A stretch of 64,000 nt of DNA from Geobacteraceae bacterium (GCA_021286935.1 JAJTBI010000009.1:1-64000); one strand, 5' to 3'. Shown: positions 51,595-61,161, counted from the first letter of the stretch. The notes: generated by a model not told the origin, from the letters alone. Translations and numbers: made by a program.

Positions 51595-53400
51595 ATGCGC
51601 CATCCTTTCAAGAACATTGCACGCTTACTACTGCCTGTGCTCCTGTTACTAGTCGTGCTTGCAGGCTGCGCCACGCCTCCAGTCAGGCCACAGGCTTTGA
51701 TTCCTGGTGAGTACGGCTATCTGAAAGAACATATAAGCTGGCTGATCCGCAAGGAGATGGCTAAAAATGACGTGCAGGGGCTGTCTATTGCGCTGGTGGA
51801 TGATCAGCAGGTGGTTTGGTCAGAAGGGTTCGGTTTTGCTGATACTGCTGCACAAACCCCTGCCAGTGGAGATACGGTCTATCGGGTCGGTTCTGTTTCA
51901 AAACTGTTTACCTGCCTAGCGGCCATGCAGCTGATGGAACAGGGTAGGCTTAAGCTGGACGCGCCGCTGACAACCTCCATCCCTGATTTTTCACTCCGCT
52001 CCAGATTCAGCAATGCTGCGCCAATCACCCTGCGCAGCATCATGACCCACCATTCCGGCATCCCGTCTGATTATGCCAAAGGGATGTGGACCAAACAGCC
52101 TCAGCCGATCAGCAGCTTGCCTGCACTGATCAGGGATGAATATGCCGCATTCCCGCCCAACACGGTCTTTTCCTACTCAAATCTTGGGATGTCGCTGTTG
52201 GGGCTGGCTGTTCAGAATGCAAGCGGACAAGGGTTCAGTTATCATTTGCAGCAGGCGGTATTGGCGCCACTGGGCATGAACCATTCCGCCTTTTCCCCGG
52301 CCATTGGTAATGTTGCTCCGGCAGCGAAGGCGTACCGTAATGGTGAGGAAAAGCAGGAGCCTCCCCTGCGTGATATGCCCGCTGGCGGTCTGAATGCATC
52401 GGTAAACGATATGACCCGTTTTATCCGTATGATTCTGGCCGAAGGGGAGCTTGACGGACAGAGAATCATCAAGCCGGAAACCCTGCGGGAGATGTTACGT
52501 CCCCAGAACCGTGATGTGGCGCTTGACCAGGGCTTTCGGGTCGGTCTGGGCTGGATGCTGGATGGGCTCGGTGGTATCAACATCAAAAATGTCGGTACGG
52601 TGGCCCATCATAGCGGTGCAACCCTGTATCATCGCGCCCAGTTAGTGGTGCTGCCCCAGGTCAAGCTGGGGGTTGTGGTCCTATCAAACTCAGGTAGCGC
52701 CCAACAGGTGGTAAACACCATTGCCACCGAAGCATTAAAACTGGCGGTTGAGATCAAGACCGGCCAGAAACAGCCAGAGAAGAAGCCAATTGTCACCGGC
52801 GAATTCCTGACAGCGGATGAGCTGAAGACCTATGAAGGCAGCTACGCCACCATGGCCGGTCTGGGCAGGCTGACTGCGGGATCCGAGTATCTTAAGGCAG
52901 AGCTGATGGATCGCTCATTCCGGCTGGTGCCACGGCAGGATAAAAAGCTGCAGATTCAGTACTGGCTCTTGGGGCTGTTCCCGTTGAATCTGGGCGAGCT
53001 TGGCCAGTATGGTGTCAGCCGTGCAAACGTAAACGGCCACGAATTGCTGAAGGCATCGGATGGAGAGCAGGAGGTGGTTGTTGGTGAGAAGGTGGCACCT
53101 GTACCGTTGTCTGCTGCCTGGCAGCAGCGTGTCGGCAGCTACCGGATCGTTAATGCCGGTGATGACACCCTGCTGGTTAATGACATTGTGCTGCGGATGG
53201 ATAATGGTTTGTTGCTGGTCGAATATGCCCTGCCTGAATTTGGTAGTGGCAGAATCAGCAGCGTTATCCGCCCGATTTCCGATGATGAAGCAGTGTTTGC
53301 AGGACTTTGGCGCGGCATGGGAGAAACCTTGCGCGTGGTGCATGAGCATGGTGTTGAACAGATTATCCATTCAGGGTATCGCCTTGAACGGATAAAGTAA
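51595..53400 (+). CDS. Serine beta-lactamase/DD-peptidase-like lipoprotein
   Basis: 601 residues from the ATG at 51595 (AAGGAG 7 nt upstream). The signal ends in a lipobox LAGC (Cys25), so it is a lipoprotein. The class C-type serine hydrolase domain has Ser100-x-x-Lys103 (GSVSK), Tyr194-Ser-Asn196 (YSN) and a VAHHSGATLYH segment serving as the third box. The C-terminal 200 residues form an additional beta-rich domain. It may act on peptidoglycan peptides or as an esterase rather than as a true beta-lactamase. Confidence 0.88.
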   Translation: MRHPFKNIARLLLPVLLLLVVLAGCATPPVRPQALIPGEYGYLKEHISWLIRKEMAKNDVQGLSIALVDDQQVVWSEGFGFADTAAQTPASGDTVYRVGSVSKLFTCLAAMQLMEQGRLKLDAPLTTSIPDFSLRSRFSNAAPITLRSIMTHHSGIPSDYAKGMWTKQPQPISSLPALIRDEYAAFPPNTVFSYSNLGMSLLGLAVQNASGQGFSYHLQQAVLAPLGMNHSAFSPAIGNVAPAAKAYRNGEEKQEPPLRDMPAGGLNASVNDMTRFIRMILAEGELDGQRIIKPETLREMLRPQNRDVALDQGFRVGLGWMLDGLGGINIKNVGTVAHHSGATLYHRAQLVVLPQVKLGVVVLSNSGSAQQVVNTIATEALKLAVEIKTGQKQPEKKPIVTGEFLTADELKTYEGSYATMAGLGRLTAGSEYLKAELMDRSFRLVPRQDKKLQIQYWLLGLFPLNLGELGQYGVSRANVNGHELLKASDGEQEVVVGEKVAPVPLSAAWQQRVGSYRIVNAGDDTLLVNDIVLRMDNGLLLVEYALPEFGSGRISSVIRPISDDEAVFAGLWRGMGETLRVVHEHGVEQIIHSGYRLERIK

Positions 53401-53455
53401 AAAACTATTGCGATCCTGGGAGTGCTTTGACGATGAACAGTTATAGCCACATAGA

Positions 53456-53484
53456 TTGACACATGTTCTCACATTTGCTAACCT
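53456..53484 (+). promoter_or_regulatory. Promoter of the toxin-antitoxin pair (leaderless arrangement)
   Basis: A perfect TTGACA (53456-53461), 17-nt spacer and TAACCT (53479-53484). The ATG of the toxin gene lies 8 nt after the -10 box, where transcription should begin. No Shine-Dalgarno sequence precedes that ATG. Confidence 0.65.
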
Positions 53485-53491
53485 TGTCCAC

Positions 53492-53818
53492 ATGAACTAC
53501 ACCATCGAATATTTCAATGAGCGCGTTCTGGAAGAAATTGAAAAGTGGCCTGACGGTATTCTTGCCGACTATGCCAGACTTGTTGAGCTGCTGATGGAGT
53601 TCGGGCCAAATCTGAAAATGCCACATTCAAAGGCATTGGGTAAGGGCTTGTTTGAATTGCGTCCCAAAGGGAAAGAAGGTATCGGCAGAACCTTCTACTG
53701 TTATCTTGTAGGTCAACGCATCATCATCCTTCATGCATTCATCAAGAAAACACAGGAAACTCCCGAGAATGAAATGAAAGTTGCTCGCAAACGTGTCAAG
53801 GAGGTACAAAATGGCTAA
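53492..53818 (+). CDS. HigB/RelE-like toxin (phage Gp49-type)
   Basis: 108 residues. IEYFNERVLEEIEKWPDGIL at the start and LGKGLFELRPKGKEGIGRTFYCYLVG in the middle, followed by IIILHAFIKKTQETPENEM, give the typical HigB/Gp49 pattern; the C-terminal Lys/Thr-Pro segment belongs to the ribosome-dependent mRNase family. It overlaps the HigA-like antitoxin by 8 nt. The pair is more AT-rich than its neighbours, as is common for mobile toxin-antitoxin units. Confidence 0.9.
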   Translation: MNYTIEYFNERVLEEIEKWPDGILADYARLVELLMEFGPNLKMPHSKALGKGLFELRPKGKEGIGRTFYCYLVGQRIIILHAFIKKTQETPENEMKVARKRVKEVQNG

Positions 53819-54125
53819 TTCACAATATAAACCCGTTGCTCATAACCATGCTGCTTTCATCGAAAAGGCAAAACAACGTGAAAGTTTCCAGAAAGCATAT
53901 GACGAACTGGAAGAAGAGTATGCACTCGTCAAAGAAATGCTTTCAGCCAGGGCTCGTGTAGGTTTGTCTCAGGAGGCTGTTGCTGAACGTATGGGCACAA
54001 CTAAAAGCGCTATATCAAGGCTTGAAGCAGCAGGCAAGCACTCTCCTTCCATTTCAACCCTCAAGAAATATGCTCAAGCCGTTGGCTGTCACCTCGAAAT
54101 CAGGTTTGTGCCGGAACATGCCTAA
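53811..54125 (+). CDS. HigA-like XRE antitoxin
   Basis: 104 residues from the ATG at 53811 with AAGGAGG 6 nt upstream. The helix-turn-helix is VGLSQEAVAERMGTTKSAIS with RLEAAGKHSPSISTLKKYA after it, typical of antitoxins that repress their own operon. The toxin gene comes first, as in many HigBA operons. Confidence 0.9.
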   Translation: MANSQYKPVAHNHAAFIEKAKQRESFQKAYDELEEEYALVKEMLSARARVGLSQEAVAERMGTTKSAISRLEAAGKHSPSISTLKKYAQAVGCHLEIRFVPEHA

Positions 54126-54149
54126 ACGGTGTTTAGCAGGAGCTTCTGC

Positions 54150-54491
54150 ATGACAAAAACAGTTTTACATTTGCTTGCTGTTATTCTGTTTGCTGCACCA
54201 GCGGTGCAGGCCGCCACCGGCGTCTGTGTGGATGATGACGAACATCTGCTGCTTGCCATCATGACCCACGATAATGGCAAGGTGATTGACTTGGCCGTAA
54301 CTGTTGACGACAAAAACATCTATCGCTATCCAGAAGCCGGTCTTACCCAGGTACTGCTTGGCAACTATCGCTACACCTTCTCAGCCGCCAAAAAAGGAAA
54401 ACGCCCCGCCATACGTCTGGAGCTGGACGGCCGCAAGGCTACAATGACGCTGCATGACAAAATCAGTTCATTAGAATGTAACTGGCAGTAA
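54150..54491 (+). CDS. Small exported hypothetical protein
   Basis: 113 residues from the ATG at 54150 (AGGAG 7 nt upstream). A signal peptide (about 1-21, APAVQA) precedes a small beta-rich domain with Cys residues near each end (TGVCVDDD and SLECNW), likely forming a disulfide. The gene lies between the toxin-antitoxin pair and the MarR operator. No family was recognised. Confidence 0.65.
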   Translation: MTKTVLHLLAVILFAAPAVQAATGVCVDDDEHLLLAIMTHDNGKVIDLAVTVDDKNIYRYPEAGLTQVLLGNYRYTFSAAKKGKRPAIRLELDGRKATMTLHDKISSLECNWQ

Positions 54492-54513
54492 TTTAAAACC
54501 TGTTGAATCTCTC

Positions 54514-54544
54514 TTGACAAATATATTTAGCTGGCTAAATATAT
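54514..54544 (+). promoter_or_regulatory. Promoter with overlapping MarR operator
   Basis: TTGACA (54514-54519) and TAAATA (54536-54541, 16-nt spacer) flank and overlap ATATATTTAGC-TG-GCTAAATATAT (54521-54544), an almost perfect 24-bp palindrome. The position between -35 and -10 fits autorepression by the MarR-type protein. Confidence 0.75.
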
Positions 54545-54571
54545 GCCGTCTAAATAAATGTTGAGGTTCCC

Positions 54572-55084
54572 ATGTTTGAGATTATAGACCTGCCTGATAA
54601 AGCCGCCCTGGCCAAGCTGACAACACGCTATCCCATGCTTGATGTGCCTGCCCTGGAGACCTGGCTGGGTCTGCTGCGGATCTCCGGCGATTGCATGAAT
54701 GACCTGGATCAGTTTCTGGCCCGCCACAACCTCTCCCAACGAAAGTTTTTTGTCCTGATCCTGTTGATGCGGAATCCCGACGGCCTGAAGGTATCGCAAC
54801 TGGCTGAGGGAACTGGTGTTTCCTGCGCCACCATGACCGGCGTGGTGGAAGGGTTACTGAAGGCCGGGTTGATTACGCGGGAGACCGATCCACAGGACCG
54901 GCGCGCCTTTGTGGTGGCGATTACCACTAATGGCCAGGATCTGCTGGATCAGGTCCTGCCGCAGCACTACACCCGGATCAAGTCAATTACCGCTTGCCTT
55001 GACCCGGGTGAGCAGAAACAGTTGCAGACACTTTTGTCCAAGATCGCCTTTGGTCTGCATGAGACGCGTAGCCGCAAGCTTTGA
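54572..55084 (+). CDS. MarR-family transcriptional regulator
   Basis: 170 residues. The winged helix-turn-helix shows LKVSQLAEGTGVSCATMTGV followed by VEGLLKAGLITRETDPQDRRAF, the classical MarR recognition helix and wing with the conserved Asp-x-Arg. A long palindrome overlies its promoter. It heads a same-strand series with a GlxA-type regulator, an aldo/keto reductase and an MFS transporter, which it may control. Confidence 0.92.
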   Translation: MFEIIDLPDKAALAKLTTRYPMLDVPALETWLGLLRISGDCMNDLDQFLARHNLSQRKFFVLILLMRNPDGLKVSQLAEGTGVSCATMTGVVEGLLKAGLITRETDPQDRRAFVVAITTNGQDLLDQVLPQHYTRIKSITACLDPGEQKQLQTLLSKIAFGLHETRSRKL

Positions 55085-55161
55085 CATGTTTATGGGGGCT
55101 TGGCAGAAAATGCGTTTGTCTTGTCATTGTTTCGTGACAGATGGTGTGGCAAAAGGTGAAC

Positions 55162-56169
55162 ATGAACGTGCGCGAAAAATTTCAGACTGCAGCTCAATCA
55201 ATGACACGAAATATCGTCATTGCCATCTATGACGGTTGTGAGGTTCTGGATGCCACTGCACCTGCCGAGGCGTTTGAAATGGCTAACCGTACCCTGCTGG
55301 AACAAGGCGGTACGCAGCCTGCTTATCGTGTTTCGCTTGTGGCAGAGAACGCCGGGCAGGTCATCACGTCGTCCGGTCTACGTCTTGTGGCTGATAGTTG
55401 GTCGGAAGTCACTACTGCAATTGACACGCTGGCGGTTGTGGGTGGCCCCCGTGTTGCATTGCAGTGTGCCGTAGCAAACTACTCCCTGATCACCTGGCTA
55501 CGCAGCATGCCGGATCGCGCCCGTCGCCTGGTTTCCATCTGCAGCGGCGCGTTTATGCTTGCAGAGGCACACTTACTTGACGGACGGCGGGCAACCACCC
55601 ACTGGATGGAGACGGAACGTCTTGCCCGCGAGTACCCGCTGGTCAAGGTTGATCCTGATGCCATATTTGTGAAAGATGGTCCTATTGCCACATCAGCTGG
55701 TGCTACCGCCGGTCTGGATCTGGCCCTGGCCTTGATCGAGGATGATTTTGGCAAGCACTTGGCTCTGGCTGTGGCACGCCGTTTGGTCTTGTATCTGAAA
55801 CGGCCGGGTGGACAGACCCAGTTCAGCACCCATCTACGTGCGCAGATGGTAGCAGGTGAATCGTTAACTATGACGCTGGCCTGGATGGAAGAGAACTTTC
55901 AGCACAGAATAACGGTGGAGATGCTTGCCGAACACGCCTGTATGAGCCCAAGAAATTTTGCCCGCACCTTTCTGAGAGAGACCGGCACTACCCCTGCAAA
56001 ATACCTGGAGCTGGTCCGTTTGGAACATGCCATCCAGCTGTTAGAAGGGAGCAGTCAACCGCTTGCAGTCATTGCCCAGGCATGCGGCTTTTCAACAACA
56101 GAGCATCTCAGACGTGGTTTTTATCGGCACTTGGGCATCAGTCCCGGTGCCTACCGAGAACGTTTCTAG
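55162..56169 (+). CDS. GlxA-family regulator (DJ-1/PfpI + AraC), second copy
   Basis: 335 residues from the ATG at 55162; the ATG at 55201 is an alternative. The N-terminal DJ-1/PfpI domain contains the elbow cysteine in SICSGAFMLAEAHLLDGRRA, and the C-terminal AraC part has ITVEMLAEHACMSPRNFART and IAQACGFSTTEHLRRGFYRH. It resembles the regulator at 28178 in plan but the two are clearly different in sequence. It lies between MarR and aldo/keto reductase genes. Confidence 0.9.
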   Translation: MNVREKFQTAAQSMTRNIVIAIYDGCEVLDATAPAEAFEMANRTLLEQGGTQPAYRVSLVAENAGQVITSSGLRLVADSWSEVTTAIDTLAVVGGPRVALQCAVANYSLITWLRSMPDRARRLVSICSGAFMLAEAHLLDGRRATTHWMETERLAREYPLVKVDPDAIFVKDGPIATSAGATAGLDLALALIEDDFGKHLALAVARRLVLYLKRPGGQTQFSTHLRAQMVAGESLTMTLAWMEENFQHRITVEMLAEHACMSPRNFARTFLRETGTTPAKYLELVRLEHAIQLLEGSSQPLAVIAQACGFSTTEHLRRGFYRHLGISPGAYRERF

Positions 56170-56230
56170 GCAGCCATAGCGATGAAAAGGCACTGCTGCA
56201 AGACACTGAAGACTGAAGGAGATACTAACA

Positions 56231-57238
56231 ATGCAACAAAGAAAACTTGGCACACAGGGATTAACGGTTTCAGCTCAGGGGTTGGGCTGCATGGGGATGT
56301 CGGACTTTTATGGTGAGCGGGATGAGGCAGAGTCAATTGCAACCATCCACCGTGCCTTTGAGTTGGGAGTGAACTTTCTGGACACCTCGGACGCCTACGG
56401 ACCGTTTACCAATGAAGAGCTGATCGGTAAAGCGATCAAAGGCAAGCGAGACAAAGTGGTCATTGCCACCAAATTCGGCCTTTTGCGCAGCGCCCAGGCA
56501 GCCGCTGACGGTGGCTGGGCACCGGTGACCGGCATCAGCGGCAAGCCGGAGTATGTCAAATCAGCCTGCGAAGCGTCGTTAAAACGCCTGGGGATCGACT
56601 GCATTGATCTCTACTACCAGCATCGGGTGGATGCCGAGGTGCCGATTGAAGAGACCATCGGCGCCATGGCAGAGCTGGTTCAGGCCGGTAAGATCCGCTA
56701 TATCGGCCTGTCAGAGGCCAGCCCGGCAACCATCCGGCGTGCCCACGCGGTTCATCCGATCAGCGCCCTGCAGAATGAATACTCGCTCTGGACCCGCGAC
56801 CCGGAGGACGAGGTGCTGCCCACGCTGCGTGAGTTGGGAATCGGTCTGGTGCCTTACAGCCCACTGGGACGGGGCTTTCTGACCGGAGAACTGAAGAGTC
56901 CGGATGATTTCCCGGCCGATGACTATCGCCGTAATTCACCCCGCTTTATGGGTGAGAACTTCCAGAAGAACCTTGATCTGGTGGCAAAGATCAAGGCGAT
57001 TGCTACACGGAAAGGGATCACGCCGGGTCAGTTGGCCCTGGCCTGGGTGCTGGCTCAGGGTGATGATATTGTACCGATCCCCGGCACCAAGCGTCGCAAG
57101 TATCTGGAAGAAAATATTGCTGCCGGTTCCGTGGTCATAACGCCGGAAGAGCTGGCAGAGATTGCAGCGGTCTTTCCCCGTGGGCTGGCCAGTGGTGAAC
57201 GCTATCCAGCCTACATGATGGCATTTCTAAACCGGTAA
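56231..57238 (+). CDS. Aldo/keto reductase (AKR13-like)
   Basis: 335 residues with GGAGAT upstream. The catalytic tetrad is visible: Asp51 and Tyr56 ([11 protein letters not shown]), Lys81 (IATKFG) and His in YYQHRVD. The [12 protein letters not shown] start and [19 protein letters not shown]-binding end fit the AKR13/YajO type. It reduces aldehydes or ketones with NADPH. It is followed by an MFS exporter after 7 nt, suggesting a detoxification operon under MarR or GlxA-type control. Confidence 0.93.
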   Translation: MQQRKLGTQGLTVSAQGLGCMGMSDFYGERDEAESIATIHRAFELGVNFLDTSDAYGPFTNEELIGKAIKGKRDKVVIATKFGLLRSAQAAADGGWAPVTGISGKPEYVKSACEASLKRLGIDCIDLYYQHRVDAEVPIEETIGAMAELVQAGKIRYIGLSEASPATIRRAHAVHPISALQNEYSLWTRDPEDEVLPTLRELGIGLVPYSPLGRGFLTGELKSPDDFPADDYRRNSPRFMGENFQKNLDLVAKIKAIATRKGITPGQLALAWVLAQGDDIVPIPGTKRRKYLEENIAAGSVVITPEELAEIAAVFPRGLASGERYPAYMMAFLNR

Positions 57239-57245
57239 CAACGGT

Positions 57246-58433
57246 ATGCCTCAAGCAAGCTATGGCAGGGCTCCGTTTCTGGTGCTCTGCCTGATCGGAG
57301 CAGCCACCTTTTTCAGTTCGTACCTGCGTATCCCGGTGCTGCCGCTGTTTGCGGCAACGCTGGGAGCCGGTCCGGCCCAGGTGGGGCTGATCAACGGTGC
57401 CTTCATGGTGACGGCAGGTGTGTTATCCATTCCAGCAGGCCTGCTGGTGGACCGGCTTGGCCGGACCAAACCGGTGATCGGCGGCATTGTGGCAACCGCT
57501 GTTTCATCGCTGCTGGTAACCCAGTGCAGTTCTCCGCTCCAGATGGCAGCAGCCTATCTGCTGTTTGGCGCCGGACTGGCAGCCTTTGCCCCGGCCATGC
57601 TCTCGCTGGTAGCAGATATTGTGCCGGCTGATCGGCTCGGCCGGGCCTATGGCTGGTACACCACCGCTATTTATGTTGCCATGACCCTGGGACCGGCATC
57701 CGGCGGTTATCTGGCCAAGACGGTTGGTCTGCGTAACGTATTTTTCGTCTCCGGCATCATGCTGGCAACCATGGCGCTGCTTGCGTTGTTAACACTGCCC
57801 CGCACCGCTCCCCGTCACAAGACTGAACTGCACGCTGCCCTGGCTGCCAGTCTGACCCTGCTGCACAATCGCCCCCTGCGCGCCTGCCTGCTGGCAACTG
57901 CCGGCAGCTGTATCGGCTTTGGCCTGTTTCTGACCTTTTTACCGCTTTTTGCTGCATCCTACGGCCTTGATCCTGCCCAGGTGGGACTGGTGTTTGCTGC
58001 CCAGGCCATTACCAATGTGGTGGGACGGGTGCCGATCGGTATGATTGCCGACCGGCTTGACCGCCGTCTGCTGGTTAGCGCTGGTCTGTTCTGTCTTGCC
58101 ATTGCCCTGCCAGCCCTGGGGCAGGCCACGCTGTTGTCCTGGATGGTGGTCTATGCGGTTGGAATGGGGGTTGGTATGGCCTTTACCTTTACCGCCATTA
58201 GCGCGCTGATCGTTGAACTGGTCCCCACGGAGCAGCGCGGACTGGCCATGGGGATGTATAACAGCTGCATCTACCTGGGGCTGATGACCGGTTCCACTGC
58301 CATGGGGATCGCCTTCAAGTGGGTAGACTACCCTACTGGCTTTGCCATTGCCGGTGTTATTGCACTGCTGACCATGCTGCTGTTTCTGCTGCTGATGTCC
58401 CGCACCAATAACAACCTTGGCGGATGTACATAA
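57246..58433 (+). CDS. MFS transporter
   Basis: 395 residues, twelve helices. The loop 2-3 motif is IPAGLLVDRLGRTKPVIGG, helix 4-5 shows FAPAMLSLVADIVPADRLGRAYG, and the second half has VGRVPIGMIADRLDRRLL. This is a typical drug/metabolite exporter pattern. It is adjacent to the aldo/keto reductase on one transcript. The substrate is unknown. Confidence 0.9.
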   Translation: MPQASYGRAPFLVLCLIGAATFFSSYLRIPVLPLFAATLGAGPAQVGLINGAFMVTAGVLSIPAGLLVDRLGRTKPVIGGIVATAVSSLLVTQCSSPLQMAAAYLLFGAGLAAFAPAMLSLVADIVPADRLGRAYGWYTTAIYVAMTLGPASGGYLAKTVGLRNVFFVSGIMLATMALLALLTLPRTAPRHKTELHAALAASLTLLHNRPLRACLLATAGSCIGFGLFLTFLPLFAASYGLDPAQVGLVFAAQAITNVVGRVPIGMIADRLDRRLLVSAGLFCLAIALPALGQATLLSWMVVYAVGMGVGMAFTFTAISALIVELVPTEQRGLAMGMYNSCIYLGLMTGSTAMGIAFKWVDYPTGFAIAGVIALLTMLLFLLLMSRTNNNLGGCT

Positions 58434-58565
58434 TTTGGTTGTGCATCATGCATTGGTTGTCCTGAACTTCACCGTAAAATCGCATTTATAAAAATAATGT
58501 TCCGAATATTGGCACCTTATCCATTGGCATGGCCTGTGCTCATTACAGAGCAAAGGAGGTGCCAT

Positions 58566-59642
58566 GTGAAAAATCTTATTCTGTTACTGTTTTGTATACC
58601 CTGCTGGCTATCATCTGAAAAAGAAGCATATTCCAATACGTCCTTGCCAATTATCGATATTCATTGTCATACGGCCGGAATCGGGGCTGGTGGGAGCGGT
58701 TGCTTTGTTTCACCGGCTCTGCGAAAAAATTGGCGTTACCGGGTTTTTCTTAAGGCTTTTGGTGTTACCGAAAAGGAGCTTGAGCGAGAAGGCGACGGGC
58801 TGATTCTTAAAAAACTGTCTCAATCTCTGGCTGAGTCCCGAACTGTTTCAGCGGCAGTGGTGTTAGCCATGGATGGTGTCATTGGAGAGGATGGAGAGCT
58901 TGATCTAAAACGGACAGAAATTTATATCCCCAATGATTTTCTAGCAAAGGAGATACAACAGTATCCAAACCTTCTGTATGGCGCCAGTATCAATCCTTAT
59001 CGACATGATGCAATTCAGAGGTTGGAACATGCTGCGGCAGATGGCGCTGTTCTGATAAAATGGCTGCCTTCAGTCCAGTATATAGACCCAGCCGACACAA
59101 GGTTGGTCCCTTTTTATCGACGACTCAAAGAACTTGGACTTCCACTGCTGACACATACCGGCAAAGAAGAAGCATTTACTCACAAAAAGGATGAATTAGC
59201 TGATCCTGCAAGGTTACGTCTTCCGCTTTCTTTGGGGGTAACTGTGATTGCGGCGCATGCAGCAAGCAATGGATATAATGGCGGAGAGCCAAACTTCAAA
59301 AAACTTTTACCGCTCTTTGATGAGTTCCCAAATCTGTATGCTGACATTTCCAGCCTGACTCAGCTTAATCGCTTAGGCCACCTACCAAAACTATTACAAC
59401 ACAAACAACTGCACAGCAGGCTTCTGTATGGCACGGACATGCCAATATTGAATACTGGCATCACCTCACCTTGGTATCACAGCTACCGGCTATCTCCGCG
59501 TTCTTTGTTCTATATTCTCAAACAAAAAAATCCCTGGGATCGAGATGTCGCATTAAAGAGAGCACTGGGAGTGACTCAATCGATTTTAAACAATAATACA
59601 GAAATACTGCGTCTACCAACATCTGCAAAACAGGCCAATTGA
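58566..59642 (+). CDS. Exported TIM-barrel amidohydrolase (PF04909-like)
   Basis: 358 residues from a GTG at 58566 with AAAGGAGG 6 nt upstream; the frame is open from 58497. A short signal (NLILLLFCIPCWLSS) precedes the metal motif DIHCHTAG (His33, His35). Further barrel residues are a His in LLTHTGKEE, a His in IAAHAASNG and an Asp in LYGTDMPI. It is probably a zinc hydrolase or decarboxylase outside the cytoplasm. The gene is AT-richer than its neighbours, with many A/T-ending codons, suggesting transfer. Confidence 0.83.
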   Translation: MKNLILLLFCIPCWLSSEKEAYSNTSLPIIDIHCHTAGIGAGGSGCFVSPALRKNWRYRVFLKAFGVTEKELEREGDGLILKKLSQSLAESRTVSAAVVLAMDGVIGEDGELDLKRTEIYIPNDFLAKEIQQYPNLLYGASINPYRHDAIQRLEHAAADGAVLIKWLPSVQYIDPADTRLVPFYRRLKELGLPLLTHTGKEEAFTHKKDELADPARLRLPLSLGVTVIAAHAASNGYNGGEPNFKKLLPLFDEFPNLYADISSLTQLNRLGHLPKLLQHKQLHSRLLYGTDMPILNTGITSPWYHSYRLSPRSLFYILKQKNPWDRDVALKRALGVTQSILNNNTEILRLPTSAKQAN

Positions 59643-59738
59643 AGCGTTTTTTTGGTGTCAGTTGTGCCAAGTCGACAGGGACTATCTCGGTATTTAGGTG
59701 TGAATGAAATGGATTTGACACTAAAACAGGAGCAAAAA

Positions 59739-60062
59739 ATGAGAAACACAAAAATTTTATTAATTCTGGCGATAATTATTTCAAATTGTGTTGGATGCGC
59801 TTCAATAGGTTCTTACTCTCTATCCAAAAACGGGAATTTCAAATTTACCAATAAGAGGATTGAGGCAGAAAAGACGGAGTATTTTTTAGGAACACGGGTA
59901 AGTAGTGAGTTTATATCGGGACCAGTAATAAAGGACAAATATCCATCTGAAATTGCCTTGAAAATGCTGTTTATTCTGGATTTCCCGCTGACCATAACAA
60001 CTGATGCCGTGTTGTTGCCTTTTATTGGCATTAAAAACATCGGGAAAGCAGATCCTCAGTAG
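59739..60062 (+). CDS. YceK-like small lipoprotein
   Basis: 107 residues from the ATG at 59739 (AGGAG 6 nt upstream). The N-terminal hydrophobic segment ends in NCVGCASIG, where Cys20 can be lipidated although the -3 position is unusual. The C-terminal ILDFPLTITTDAVLLPFIG matches the conserved end of YceK/YidQ (DUF1375) lipoproteins. It is AT-rich like the amidohydrolase gene before it. The function is unknown. Confidence 0.72.
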   Translation: MRNTKILLILAIIISNCVGCASIGSYSLSKNGNFKFTNKRIEAEKTEYFLGTRVSSEFISGPVIKDKYPSEIALKMLFILDFPLTITTDAVLLPFIGIKNIGKADPQ

Positions 60063-60086
60063 GCTTGTATAAAGTGCCGACATTAT

Positions 60087-61088
60087 TTATTTCTTCTGCC
60101 ACCTGTCTTCCGTCTCCAATACTGAACGGGGACCGTTGCTGTCCAGCCAGCTCCTGGCTACCGGGTCGTTCCGCAGCCAGGCATCCCAAAAAGCGGTGCT
60201 GATCGCCAGAATGGCCCGATGATGGTTTGGATTGCGCTGTTTTACTCCCCAGTTTCGATCTCCAAAGGCAGCATGCTCAGCACCGTACAGCACCACTTCA
60301 TATTTGCCACCCGGTGGTAAAGCCGGGAATACCGACAGACGAGATTGCAAGCCAATGCCGCCAATGGCAGATACATCATTGGTGCCGGTCATCAGCAGCC
60401 AAGGGATATGTACTGCACCAAAGGCCTGGGTCGTATTTTCGCCGCTGCGAGGGCCGCTTGGGCTGAACATGATTGCCGCCTTGATACGCGGGTCTGCCAG
60501 AGATGTTGCTGCACTGCCAAACCGCTGGCCGCTTACTGCCTGGGTGGTGACCGCACCAAAGGAATGCCCGGACATACCGATCTGCGTCATATCAAGCCTG
60601 CCTGCCACTGCATGGCCGGAGGTTGTCTGCCATACTGCAAGCTGATCAAGCACCACTGAAACATCTCTGGCCCGTAACAGGAAATTCTGTGCATTCGCTG
60701 CCTGCTGCAGGGCACGCAGGCGCTGATTCATAGGTTTGTTGCGCCATACGGTCTCATCGCTGCCGGGATGCTGCAGAAAAACGGCAACATATCCGCGGGC
60801 TGCCCAATGGGTTCCAAGATAGGCGGAGCCTTCACGTGATCCGCCCAGTCCGTGACTGAACAGGATAACCGGCGCTGGTACTGATGTTGACGGCAGATAT
60901 ACCTTGATCGGAATGGTTCGCTGCCGTACCTGATCATTGACACTCAGCTCAAGTGTGTGCGGTATGCGGTCGGTATGCTGTAGTGCCAACGGTTCATAGG
61001 CATTCACCATCCCTGGCTGTATGCCGATCAGTACCGCAAGACAGGCAAACCTGACAATGCTGTTTAACAGATGCGAGACAGGTGCCAT
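60087..61088 (-). CDS. Exported alpha/beta-hydrolase, dienelactone/PAF-acetylhydrolase-like
   Basis: 333 residues from the ATG at 61088 (GGGGGA 6 nt upstream). A signal peptide (about 1-30) precedes a hydrolase with VILFSHGLGGSREG (oxyanion region), the nucleophile elbow GMSGHSFGAVT, an acid in TGTNDVSAIGG and a base in GAEHAAFGD. The pattern fits the group including PETase-like and PAF-acetylhydrolase-like esterases. A 10-bp hairpin at 61111-61133 lies just upstream. Confidence 0.87.
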   Translation of the reverse strand: MAPVSHLLNSIVRFACLAVLIGIQPGMVNAYEPLALQHTDRIPHTLELSVNDQVRQRTIPIKVYLPSTSVPAPVILFSHGLGGSREGSAYLGTHWAARGYVAVFLQHPGSDETVWRNKPMNQRLRALQQAANAQNFLLRARDVSVVLDQLAVWQTTSGHAVAGRLDMTQIGMSGHSFGAVTTQAVSGQRFGSAATSLADPRIKAAIMFSPSGPRSGENTTQAFGAVHIPWLLMTGTNDVSAIGGIGLQSRLSVFPALPPGGKYEVVLYGAEHAAFGDRNWGVKQRNPNHHRAILAISTAFWDAWLRNDPVARSWLDSNGPRSVLETEDRWQKK

Positions 61089-61161
61089 ACAGATTCCCCC
61101 GTGCAACAGGAAAGGCCGCCAGTGGCGACCTTTCTCTGCTGCTCCCTGTGATAATCTGAAA

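Noticed and set aside
61111-61133. Hairpin upstream of the exported hydrolase as terminator
   Set aside because: A 10-bp stem is present but there is no clear T tract after it on the minus strand, so it was mentioned only in passing.
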